This document shows positions 1-5,345 of a DNA stretch of 6,960 nt, one piece after another (the stretch's first letter is position 1; each line of letters opens with the position of its first letter). The stretch is taken from positions 1 to 6,960 of the forward strand of contig JACRDV010000099.1 of NCBI GenBank assembly GCA_024860865.1. Direction: 5' to 3'. The notes below the pieces were generated by a model. It saw only the letters and a list, made by a program, of their open reading frames with translations, searched no databases and was not told the DNA's origin. The stretch comes from JACRDV01 sp024860865 [NCBI: Methanobacteriota archaeon]. GTDB taxonomy: Archaea > JACRDV01. Made by a program: the position numbers and the translations under genes.

Positions 1-47
1 TAATAAAATGTCCTCAATTCTCAGAGTCAGAGTCGAAAATATAAAAT

Positions 48-122
48 CTAAAAACAAAGTAACAGCAGATTTACTCTATCTGCTACTGTTTTAACAGTGA
101 ATATTTCATCAAGCTGAACCTT
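48..122 (-). pseudogene. Orphan 3' end of a surface-glycoprotein gene paralogue
   Basis: Read on the minus strand, bases 122-48 encode KVQLDEIFTVKT followed by a run-on tail to a TAG at 48-50. The first 12 residues are identical to residues 836-847 of the large surface protein encoded at 2315-4864. At the DNA level 61-84 matches 2289-2312 and 88-122 matches 2325-2359 without a mismatch; only the stretch carrying the last codons and stop (3 versus 12 bases) differs. The copy includes the terminator hairpin but no upstream part of the gene, so homology stops abruptly at 122. It is a fragment, not a functional gene. It could be the scar of a deleted tandem paralogue or a target-site duplication at a gene 3' end. 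Confidence 0.75.
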
Positions 123-308
123 AGCTGCTAGATTTAACAGATTAAGATGGAAGAGTGCAAAAAGCACATACCACAAGGTGTGAACGCACGAGAAGTGTGA
201 ATGGATATAGAACAAAGAATTAACACAAGATGCTACAACAAAGGATTTGGAGAAAGCTTAGATGATACATAATGCTTAAATATTAATTACAACCCTTATT
301 TTATTAGA
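123..308. other. Non-coding stretch, no recognisable gene
   Basis: No open frame of useful length and no recognised protein remnant on either strand. Short plus-strand frames beginning near 147 are broken by stops within 20 codons and resemble nothing I can name. The stretch lies between the orphan glycoprotein 3' end and the GC-richer hairpin patch, and is probably decayed sequence. Confidence 0.5.
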
Positions 309-391
309 GCTGTACCGTCTGTGGCAGCGTCCCTTGGGGACGTAACCTAGGATTGGGTTTGAAAGCTCTCCCATTCGCAAGAATGGGTTTT
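309..391. repeat. Two adjacent hairpins in a GC-richer patch; possible IS200/IS605-type end
   Basis: Two perfect inverted repeats lie 27 bases apart. CGTCCC (328-333) pairs with GGGACG (337-342) over a 3-base loop. CCCATTC (370-376) pairs with GAATGGG (381-387) over a GCAA tetraloop and is followed by TTTT. The patch is clearly richer in G+C than the AT-rich sequence around it. Subterminal hairpins and a degraded 3' end of tnpB are typical of IS200/IS605 right ends, and broken plus-strand reading here (a CG pair followed in another frame by RPLGT) is faintly like a TnpB C-terminus. That resemblance is weak. Plain transcription-terminator function on the plus strand is the simpler alternative for the second hairpin. 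Confidence 0.3.
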
Positions 392-398
392 ACCTTAT

Positions 399-560
399 CT
401 ATATTTTCTTGAAATAGACCTTCTTTTCAATACCAGCTTTATGATTTCGATCTTCTCCTTTGGATAGTCTTGGTTTTGAGCTTTCCAAGCATAATGGTAG
501 AAATTTTTCAGAGTTGTATGTGGGGATTATGATGCTATTGATGGTAGAATTGAACTCATT
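399..560 (-). pseudogene. Glycosyltransferase family 2 N-terminal remnant (copy A)
   Basis: The minus strand encodes SIIIPTYNSEKFLPLCLES, the start of the GT-A fold of family-2 glycosyltransferases (sugar transfer from a nucleotide sugar, usually for surface glycans). After CLES the frame is lost: a shift by two bases (near 475) restores the family pattern DYPKEKIEII, so a 2-base deletion relative to copy B is visible. Homology to copy B ends sharply at about 441, just before the VDGGSTD nucleotide-binding motif expected next. No catalytic domain survives. The fragment starts directly after the PIN toxin stop codon and has lost its own start region. It is about 80% identical in DNA to 1451-1560, in the same orientation. 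Confidence 0.75.
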
Positions 561-564
561 GATA

Positions 565-1065
565 TCACTTTTCCAGTTCTTCGATTGCCTCTTCAATGAT
601 AGCCTTCGTTATGAAGAGCTTGCTAATGCTATAGAGATCGTTCAATGCTTTCTTGGTCTCTTTTAGATTAATCAATCCTTCTCTGTAAGCTCTGGCAATT
701 ATTCCGGCAGAGCCATGAACCTTAAATCCTAGGTTTTCACCAGCTTCTCTGGCATCCAAATCATCGGTTAAGAAAATCCTTTTTCTAAGTTTGTTGCATA
801 GAGACAAAGCATGTAATTCGCCTTCATCCAACCTAAAACTTCCAACTTTATCCCTTATTTTTTCTGTATCTTCATCAAGCACTTCAAGAATTTCGATGTT
901 CTTAGCTTTTTTAAGTTCTGTTTCTCCAGGTTTGCCTTTGACACAAACTTCTTCGTATACCTTTCGAGGGATATAAATTTTAGAGAATGTAGTGAGTAGT
1001 TCAAATTTTTCAATCTGTGCTAAATGAATTAAAGGTCCAGAATCTGAGATTGCCTCAAGACCCAT
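565..1065 (-). CDS. PIN-domain ribonuclease toxin, DUF3368 type
   Basis: The 166-residue product has the layout of DUF3368/PIN toxins, Mg-dependent endoribonucleases that arrest translation when freed from their antitoxin. Visible motifs are the N-terminal strand ISDSGPLIHLA with the first acidic ligand Asp8, IPRKVYEEV (residues 32-40), LDEGELHAL (79-87) with the central Glu pair 81/83, and LTDDLDAREAGENLGFKV (99-116) with Asp101, Asp102 and Asp104. GSAGIIARAYREGLI (118-132) is the conserved C-terminal segment of this family. All acidic positions of the active site are present, so the enzyme looks functional. Its ATG overlaps the antitoxin stop by 11 bases (ATGGGTCTTGA), which implies coupled translation. 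Length is normal for the family. A glycosyltransferase remnant follows immediately. Confidence 0.88.
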   Translation of the reverse strand: MGLEAISDSGPLIHLAQIEKFELLTTFSKIYIPRKVYEEVCVKGKPGETELKKAKNIEILEVLDEDTEKIRDKVGSFRLDEGELHALSLCNKLRKRIFLTDDLDAREAGENLGFKVHGSAGIIARAYREGLINLKETKKALNDLYSISKLFITKAIIEEAIEELEK

Positions 1066-1309
1066 GCAATCCCCACTTGATATCCTCCAAAACCGCCTTT
1101 TTCTGTTTTTCTGCTAGTTTTACTGGATCCAGACCAATTAACTTGATAGCCTCTTCTCTCTTAATCTGACCCTTCAGATATTGATCAAGAATTGTTTCTT
1201 GCCTAATTTTATCAATGCCTATTTCCACTGCTTTTGCTATGATGGTGGTTACTTTTTCTTTTCTAGTTTTAGCCAATATTTCTAACTCCTTTAGCAATCT
1301 ATATTGCAT
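1055..1309 (-). CDS. UPF0175-like antitoxin of the PIN toxin
   Basis: This 84-residue basic protein directly precedes and overlaps the PIN toxin gene, the usual antitoxin-first order. The N-terminal half (about residues 4-38, ending AVEIGIDKIRQE) looks like a ribbon-helix-helix or similar small helical DNA-binding segment. The second half, ILDQYLKGQIKREEAIKLIGLDPVKL in two parts around residues 41-66, matches the pattern of UPF0175 antitoxins: a helix, a K-G-x-I turn, then a helix-turn-helix-like repeat. The C-terminal tail (KKAVLEDIKWGL) would bind the toxin. The ATG at 1307-1309 has a perfect GGAGG six bases upstream, and a palindrome lies further upstream. The family assignment rests on pattern and context, so the function is firmer than the family name. 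Confidence 0.75.
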   Translation of the reverse strand: MQYRLLKELEILAKTRKEKVTTIIAKAVEIGIDKIRQETILDQYLKGQIKREEAIKLIGLDPVKLAEKQKKAVLEDIKWGLHGS

Positions 1310-1315
1310 TGTTTT

Positions 1316-1320
1316 CCTCC
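1316..1320 (-). promoter_or_regulatory. Shine-Dalgarno site of the antitoxin gene
   Basis: GGAGG on the minus strand, with a 6-base spacer to the ATG at 1307-1309. It fixes the antitoxin start and belongs to the toxin-antitoxin cassette, not to the disrupted glycosyltransferase frame that runs through it. Confidence 0.8.
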
Positions 1321-1336
1321 TTTATTCGTATCTTTA

Positions 1337-1348
1337 TATTGATCAATA
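1337..1348. promoter_or_regulatory. 12-bp perfect palindrome, candidate autoregulatory operator
   Basis: TATTGATCAATA is its own reverse complement and lies 28-39 bases upstream of the antitoxin start. A TATA-like stretch (TTTACTTTA on the minus strand, about 1347-1355) abuts and slightly overlaps its upstream side. That places the palindrome between the core promoter and the likely transcription start, where antitoxin or toxin-antitoxin complexes usually repress their own operon. Its role as an operator is inferred from symmetry and position only. Confidence 0.45.
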
Positions 1349-1593
1349 AAGTAAACTTCTCCCTTCTTTAATAGATTAGAGAGGATTTTATCAACGTTGT
1401 ACTGCTTGCCTATTTTAATTGTATTATCAGTGGAGCCGCCATCTACGATCATGATTTCGATCTTTTCCTTTGAGTAGTACTGCTTTTTAATGCTTTCCAA
1501 GCATAACGGTAAAATTTCTCAGAGTTGTAAGTTGGGATTACAATGTTTATAGCGGGTGGATCTCTCATAATCTTTCTCCAATTGAATCATCAA

Positions 1594-1919
1594 CTAAATT
1601 TTGGGCAGATATTTGGTCTCCCTGCCTTTACCAGATGCTGTCAACAGCCCTTTCTCAACAAGCTGTGTTAATTCTTGAATTGCGGTTTCATGAGATACTT
1701 TGTTCAATTCTTTGTACACTTTATTTGTAATAAAACCATCTCTAAAAGCATATTGTAACGCTTTTCTTTGTCTTTCGTTCAACTCAACTCCAAGTTTTTC
1801 TATTTCACCTATCACTATTGCTTTTCCGCTTGATCGAAATATAATGTTTGTAATCTCGCTTATCTAAATTCTAGTTTAGGTTTAGGGATTCCCCATTCTT
1901 CGCATAATTCATTAATCAA
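1594..1919 (-). pseudogene. C-terminal remnant of a RecG-like / AlbA_2-type ATP-binding regulator (winged helix)
   Basis: The last 73 codons (from GTG at 1813-1815) encode LNERQRKALQYAFRDGFITN and LTQLVEKGLLTASGKGRETK, the winged-helix end of archaeal 'ATP-binding protein / putative DNA-binding domain' genes (AlbA_2, HATPase_c_4, called RecG-like). That segment normally binds DNA. The family sequence continues upstream in the same frame as EITNIIFRSSGKAIVIGEI (from about 1857), and then after a one-base shift near 1865 as LINELCEEWGIPKPKLEF back to about 1919, matching the 'LCEEAGLPEPEF' region before the winged helix. Full-length members are about 400-500 residues; the rest is not in the window. 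I therefore call it a truncated, frameshifted gene rather than a small stand-alone regulator, although the terminal frame alone could still be translated. Confidence 0.7.
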
Positions 1920-2280
1920 ATAAATTAGTTATCAGTGTTATTTATTTCTACTAATCTGCTGTACAATCGAAAATGCTCTTTAGAGTTATGTAGATGAAAT
2001 AATTATTTCTGCAAGGATTCCTAAAGTAGAGTAATGTTCTCATTTGGTTGCAACAATTCTTTGATAAATCTTTGTACTTATTTTCATCGTAAATTATGTT
2101 TAAATGGATATCAAGTCAAGTTCTTACTTCCGGGGTTCTTAAACTAACAAATAGCCGAGCAAGTTTCATTATTTACAAATTCATTAATTGATTTAACTTA
2201 TGAATGGCTAAATTTCTTCGCGACTTCCCGTAAACTTTAAGAAGAATAACTGCAGTTCTATTGCAGAATTAATAAAATCA
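1920..2280. other. AT-rich gene-free stretch with probable decayed coding sequence
   Basis: No intact gene. On the minus strand a frame from an ATG near 2170 reads about 17 codons, meets one TGA, then stays open for another ~50 codons (including IYDENKYKDLSKN) before a TAG near 1950. It may be a further piece of a dead gene, but I recognise no family in it. The left edge meets the RecG-like remnant and the right edge the glycoprotein terminator. Confidence 0.4.
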
Positions 2281-2315
2281 AAAAAAGCAACAGCAGATTT
2301 ACTCTATCTGCTGCT
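2281..2315 (-). terminator. Intrinsic-type terminator of the surface-protein gene
   Basis: On the minus strand AGCAGCAGAT (2315-2306) pairs with ATCTGCTGTT (2298-2289), with a single G-T wobble and a 7-base loop, and is followed within two bases by six T (2286-2281). The stem begins at the last base of the TAA stop codon (2315-2317). A near-identical hairpin without the clean T-run sits at 61-84. Archaea also terminate at plain T-runs, so the hairpin's contribution is inferred. Confidence 0.6.
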
Positions 2316-4864
2316 TACGCATAAGTTTTAACAGTGAATATTTCATCAAGCTGAACCTTTTTGTCCCCATTTATGTCAAACCATCGAAGAACTAAAGTTT
2401 TAATAGGCGGGCGATAGTTCTTAAGGAATAGCAAACCTGCTTCAGTACCGTATCTGTGGGTTCCCATCACATAAAGCTGGTCTGGCTCAACTAAGCTAAT
2501 GATCACATAGTCCTCCTGCTGCCAGCGACTTATGTAAACATCACCTTTATAGGTTAGAGTATCTTTTGTGAAGTTCACTCCGATCTCTTTTGATTTATTC
2601 ACAACCAGTGGATTTGCAATAGGCCCTCCTAACACCACTCGAAGGCCAGTCACTTTCTTTGAACTGAAAAGAGTAGCCATTGTTGGTATCACCCTGCCAG
2701 CGATGTTTTGGTCCTCCGTTGCACCAACTATGATGCTGAAGTTAAAAAGTGCAAATTCGCCTATTCTTTTAGGCGAGGGAGGTGAAGGGGTAGGAGCTGG
2801 AGGGACGTATTGAATTCCACCCAGAGAAGTAGATGTTGGCGAGATAGCTGTGCCAATGATTTGAGGAGCAATTCCAGAGAAGTGTGGAACTACCATAACA
2901 ATTATATTATATTCTTTATGAATGTAAACTCCTTGAGTCAAGTTAGTCAAAGGACCATCCTTAAGACTCCATGTAATTGGAGTAGCATTTTTCCCTCCTA
3001 TGAACCAAGCTGTGCTGTAGTCAGAATATTCTGGCGGTCGAGCACTAACTCCCATAGAAATATTCCATATCTCATGCCATGTTCCATTGTATAGTTTAGG
3101 AATCTTTACTGTGACATTTTTGCTCTCATCTAACTGACTTGGATCATATCGTGTAATCACTGCAACCCTTTCATAAATTTTTGGTGCTCCACTTCCAAAC
3201 CTAAACTTCTTGTCAAATCTAGTGCTAGTGGAATTATCCTGAAAAACATCTGCATCAAATTCTGCATCCGGCACTCCGGATGACATTATGTCGGCCTTAA
3301 TGTATTCGACCACCTTTAATATATCTGGATATGGCGGAGTAGGAGTTGGAGGGGCTGTGAGATATATCATCCTGATGTTAAATCTTCCTCTTAAACCAAG
3401 CCATTCCGGATTGAAGAAGGCTAATGGTTCTTGGAATAATGGTGCTCTCGCAACTGTTGCATTTGGATTCCATACCTCAACGAATGTTTTTTGCTTCATA
3501 GCAATAGCAAAAGCTTCTTCTGGACCTGGAGGGCTGGCATCGAATTTCTTTACAGTAATGTTTTTGCTGGATTGGGTTTGTGCGATAGTAAACTTATAAA
3601 AGCGTGGGGCATAACCTGGCGCAAATACTTGCACAGTGATATTTCCAGGTCTAAGAGGTATTGAAAAGCCACCGGTGTCATTAGTATTGCAAAATGTTTT
3701 GACTGAAAATGTTCTATTTAATGAAATATTCAAAAGCAAAAAGGCACGAGATATGTTTTTATATGCTCCAGATGCATTCACTAGTTGAAAATCAACCATT
3801 GTCCCGTTAAATAGTAATCCTCGCGGTGCTCTCCGCCAATTATTTCCAGCCAATCTATCTGAAGCGGTAATATTCACATTTAAATTGAAATTTGTAGTTC
3901 CAGTTCTTATTACTATATACTTAACATAGTTAGAGTGATTTCTAAGAGTTGTATCGCTTGGCGGAGGAGCTGAGGTAACATTTCGAGCATAGAAGCCGAT
4001 TATGTAGTCAGTATTGCCTATTACATCTAGTGTATAATTACCACCAGTTACGGTTGTATTGACGGTTGTGTTTGCATCTACGGGTGGTGCATCTTGTGGC
4101 CACATGTTTCCAGCTGCTAAAATGTATGCTACAACTTTTATTTGTTTCATAGTTGGCCCAAATTGTGTTACGTTAAATTTGCCAAAAATTCTTACCGGAG
4201 ACCAACTTAAATTGAGTGTTATATTGAATAAGTTTGTATTAAACCCAACAGCAGTTGTATTATGTCGTGGTGGCAAAGGTATTTGTTGGCAAGGAGGATG
4301 TGGACTTGGAAATGAACCAAAGCAGTACCATGGTGGCGGATTAATAAACGGTGGTATAGCAGCTTCTATTGTGTAGTTTCTACCCTCAGGCACTGTTACA
4401 TTTTTTATGCTCGTATTCATAAACATAAATACTTCATTACCTGTTTTTTTGTCTAATACCCTTAGCATGTAATTGGGTATATTGTGGGTGCCGTTAGTTA
4501 CAGTAATCCTTAAAGTTGCAGCTGGGGTAAGAAGGAACTTCATTTGGAGAATAGGTTGAGGGGGAAACACCATAATCCTAGGTTGGCTTATATGAGTAAT
4601 TTCCTGCCCGATTTTCCTTTTGACTACTATTTGTAGCGGTTGGTTAGGAGGCAGATTTACTATATCGAGACTATTGAGGGTGTTGTTAGTTGTATTAATA
4701 TAAAATCCTGCAGGAATTCCCAGATGAGTGAAGTTCATATAGGTTATATTAACGTAAGCAAAAGTGGCGTTAGTACCGGTGTAGTTTATGACTGTTGCAT
4801 AGAATCCAGCGCTAGTCACGGTCTCTGAACAAAGTGAAAGTGTTCCTAAGAGAAATATAAACAT
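2315..4864 (-). CDS. Large secreted, N-glycosylated surface (S-layer-like) protein with C-terminal EF-hand
   Basis: The frame encodes 849 residues. Residues 1-19 are a hydrophobic leader (MFIFLLGTLSLC, likely cut after SETVTSA), so the product is exported. Roughly 38 N-x-S/T sequons are spread throughout, as expected for an archaeal S-layer or surface glycoprotein. Beta-rich segments resembling carboxypeptidase-regulatory-like folds lie around 225-290 and 345-425 (for example GGFSIPLRPGNITVQVFAPG). Pro/Thr linkers sit at 504-513 and 688-698. Residues 738-818 contain VVLGGPIANPLVV, resembling the GGP-x-x-N domain seen near the C-terminus of archaeal S-layer-type proteins. The end, DINGDKKVQLDE (830-841), is a perfect 12-residue EF-hand/dockerin-like calcium loop. 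There is no C-terminal membrane anchor. The start is uncertain: in-frame ATG 4862-4864 gives a leader lacking the usual basic residues, whereas the ribosome-site-proximal ATG at 4878-4880 is out of frame across a T7 run. I do not recognise a named family for the whole protein. Confidence 0.82.
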   Translation of the reverse strand: MFIFLLGTLSLCSETVTSAGFYATVINYTGTNATFAYVNITYMNFTHLGIPAGFYINTTNNTLNSLDIVNLPPNQPLQIVVKRKIGQEITHISQPRIMVFPPQPILQMKFLLTPAATLRITVTNGTHNIPNYMLRVLDKKTGNEVFMFMNTSIKNVTVPEGRNYTIEAAIPPFINPPPWYCFGSFPSPHPPCQQIPLPPRHNTTAVGFNTNLFNITLNLSWSPVRIFGKFNVTQFGPTMKQIKVVAYILAAGNMWPQDAPPVDANTTVNTTVTGGNYTLDVIGNTDYIIGFYARNVTSAPPPSDTTLRNHSNYVKYIVIRTGTTNFNLNVNITASDRLAGNNWRRAPRGLLFNGTMVDFQLVNASGAYKNISRAFLLLNISLNRTFSVKTFCNTNDTGGFSIPLRPGNITVQVFAPGYAPRFYKFTIAQTQSSKNITVKKFDASPPGPEEAFAIAMKQKTFVEVWNPNATVARAPLFQEPLAFFNPEWLGLRGRFNIRMIYLTAPPTPTPPYPDILKVVEYIKADIMSSGVPDAEFDADVFQDNSTSTRFDKKFRFGSGAPKIYERVAVITRYDPSQLDESKNVTVKIPKLYNGTWHEIWNISMGVSARPPEYSDYSTAWFIGGKNATPITWSLKDGPLTNLTQGVYIHKEYNIIVMVVPHFSGIAPQIIGTAISPTSTSLGGIQYVPPAPTPSPPSPKRIGEFALFNFSIIVGATEDQNIAGRVIPTMATLFSSKKVTGLRVVLGGPIANPLVVNKSKEIGVNFTKDTLTYKGDVYISRWQQEDYVIISLVEPDQLYVMGTHRYGTEAGLLFLKNYRPPIKTLVLRWFDINGDKKVQLDEIFTVKTYA

Positions 4865-4880
4865 AAAAAAAGTTTTCCAT
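4865..4880 (-). other. Out-of-frame ATG plus T7 run at the start of the surface-protein gene
   Basis: On the minus strand ATG (4880-4878) follows GGAG by 11 bases, then GAAAAC and seven T (4871-4865) lead to the annotated ATG. With seven T this upstream ATG is in the wrong frame. With six, it would give MENFFMFIFLLGTLSLC, a sensible signal-peptide start. The in-frame sequence upstream of 4864 (KYYKWKTFF) is open back to a TAG but contains no standard start codon, only ACG. Either a sequencing or assembly indel or a length-variable tract would explain this. Confidence 0.55.
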
Positions 4881-4920
4881 TTATAATATTTCTCCGTAAA
4901 ACCACCTAACTATTTTTAAT

Positions 4921-4957
4921 TAGCCAGAAATTTATTAAAAGCTAAAAAATCTGGCTA
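4921..4957 (-). promoter_or_regulatory. Candidate promoter of the surface-protein gene within an 8-bp inverted repeat
   Basis: TAGCCAGA (4921-4928) and TCTGGCTA (4950-4957) are perfect inverted copies around a 21-base AT-rich spacer. On the minus strand the spacer reads TTTTTTAGCTTTTAATAAAT, containing a TATA-like element about 25-30 bases before a GGTGG/ACGGAG leader region. Arms placed symmetrically around a TATA box suggest a regulator site that would block or recruit the basal factors. The bound protein is unknown, and this assignment rests on position and symmetry. Confidence 0.4.
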
Positions 4958-5314
4958 CTCGGTAAAAAGTAGAAACTAATACAATAAATTTTTTTCTAAT
5001 TAAATCCAAAATTTTTTTATTAAAATGAATAAAAAAGTTAGAATTATTAACGGCCAATAAAATTTAGAATCATAAATTATAAAGTCTAACTCAAAGTCTA
5101 TCTCAAAAATTAAAACTTTTTAATTAGAACTGTCTAGTATTATTTGACTATTTTCATCTTTGACTGGCTCAATTTTATGTGTAACTCAACTGCTCTGTCA
5201 GTTGTACTTCCAACTGATCTATAAACAAATTGCTAGTAAAAAAGAATACAAGAAAGATTTCTAAAGCAATGTTTTTTATTTTTCATGGCCACTTCATAAT
5301 TATTATCCGACAGA
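4958..5314. other. AT-rich divergent intergenic region with short repeats
   Basis: No coding sequence is visible. The region separates the minus-strand surface-protein gene from the plus-strand toxin-antitoxin cluster and is very AT-rich, with many T and A runs. It contains a 12-base tandem repeat (5081-5104, 11 of 12 identical), an 18-base palindrome AATTAAAA-CT-TTTTAATT (5108-5125), and overlapping CAACTG/CAGTTG dyads (5187-5217). I see no RNA gene or CRISPR-like array. Confidence 0.6.
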
Positions 5315-5322
5315 TTTATATA
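5315..5322 (+). promoter_or_regulatory. Archaeal TATA box of the 99-residue protein / HepT-MntA cluster
   Basis: TTTATATA is a consensus archaeal TATA box. Its centre lies 27 bases before the ATG at 5346, so the predicted transcription start falls on or next to the start codon. The first message would be leaderless, which fits the absence of a Shine-Dalgarno site before 5346. Downstream genes have clear ribosome sites, as expected for internal genes of an operon. Confidence 0.7.
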
Positions 5323-5345
5323 TTTTACGTGTTGTAATTACACAC

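Larger units (their letters stand above)
1291..1568 (-). pseudogene. Glycosyltransferase family 2 N-terminal remnant (copy B), frameshifted and truncated
   Basis: The gene once started at the ATG at 1566-1568, behind GGAG at 1576-1579 (7-base spacer). It reads MRDPPAINIVIPTYNSEKF, then needs a +1 correction in the AAATTTTACC run near 1513-1517 to continue as LPLCLESIKKQYYSKEKIE and IMIVDGGSTDNTIKIGKQYN. IVIPTYN and VDGGSTDNT are the two opening motifs of family-2 glycosyltransferases, binding the nucleotide sugar. After ILSNLLKKGE (about 1360) the family pattern stops; the frame runs out into the antitoxin gene and ends at 1291. The DXD and catalytic-base region are absent. Known family-2 enzymes are 250 residues or more; about 65 remain. 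The break point coincides with the upstream edge of the toxin-antitoxin cassette. Confidence 0.8.

Noticed and set aside
61-90. Functional terminator at the left edge
   Set aside because: The hairpin is a copy of the one at 2289-2315, but no intact gene feeds it and the following T-run is interrupted, so it is listed only as part of the remnant.
460-976. Plus-strand frames of 61-68 codons at 460-666 and 791-976
   Set aside because: Antisense to the PIN toxin and the glycosyltransferase remnant; no protein similarity.
2568-4828. Plus-strand open frames of 60-105 codons across the surface-protein gene (for example 2568-2813, 2810-3094, 3288-3599, 4059-4376)
   Set aside because: They lie antisense to an 849-codon frame with strong protein signals, have no ribosome sites or recognisable domains, and mirror its codon pattern.
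4958-5314. CRISPR array or RNA gene in the long intergenic region
   Set aside because: The only tandem repeat is two 12-base units without spacers, and no tRNA-like or other structured RNA pattern is visible.
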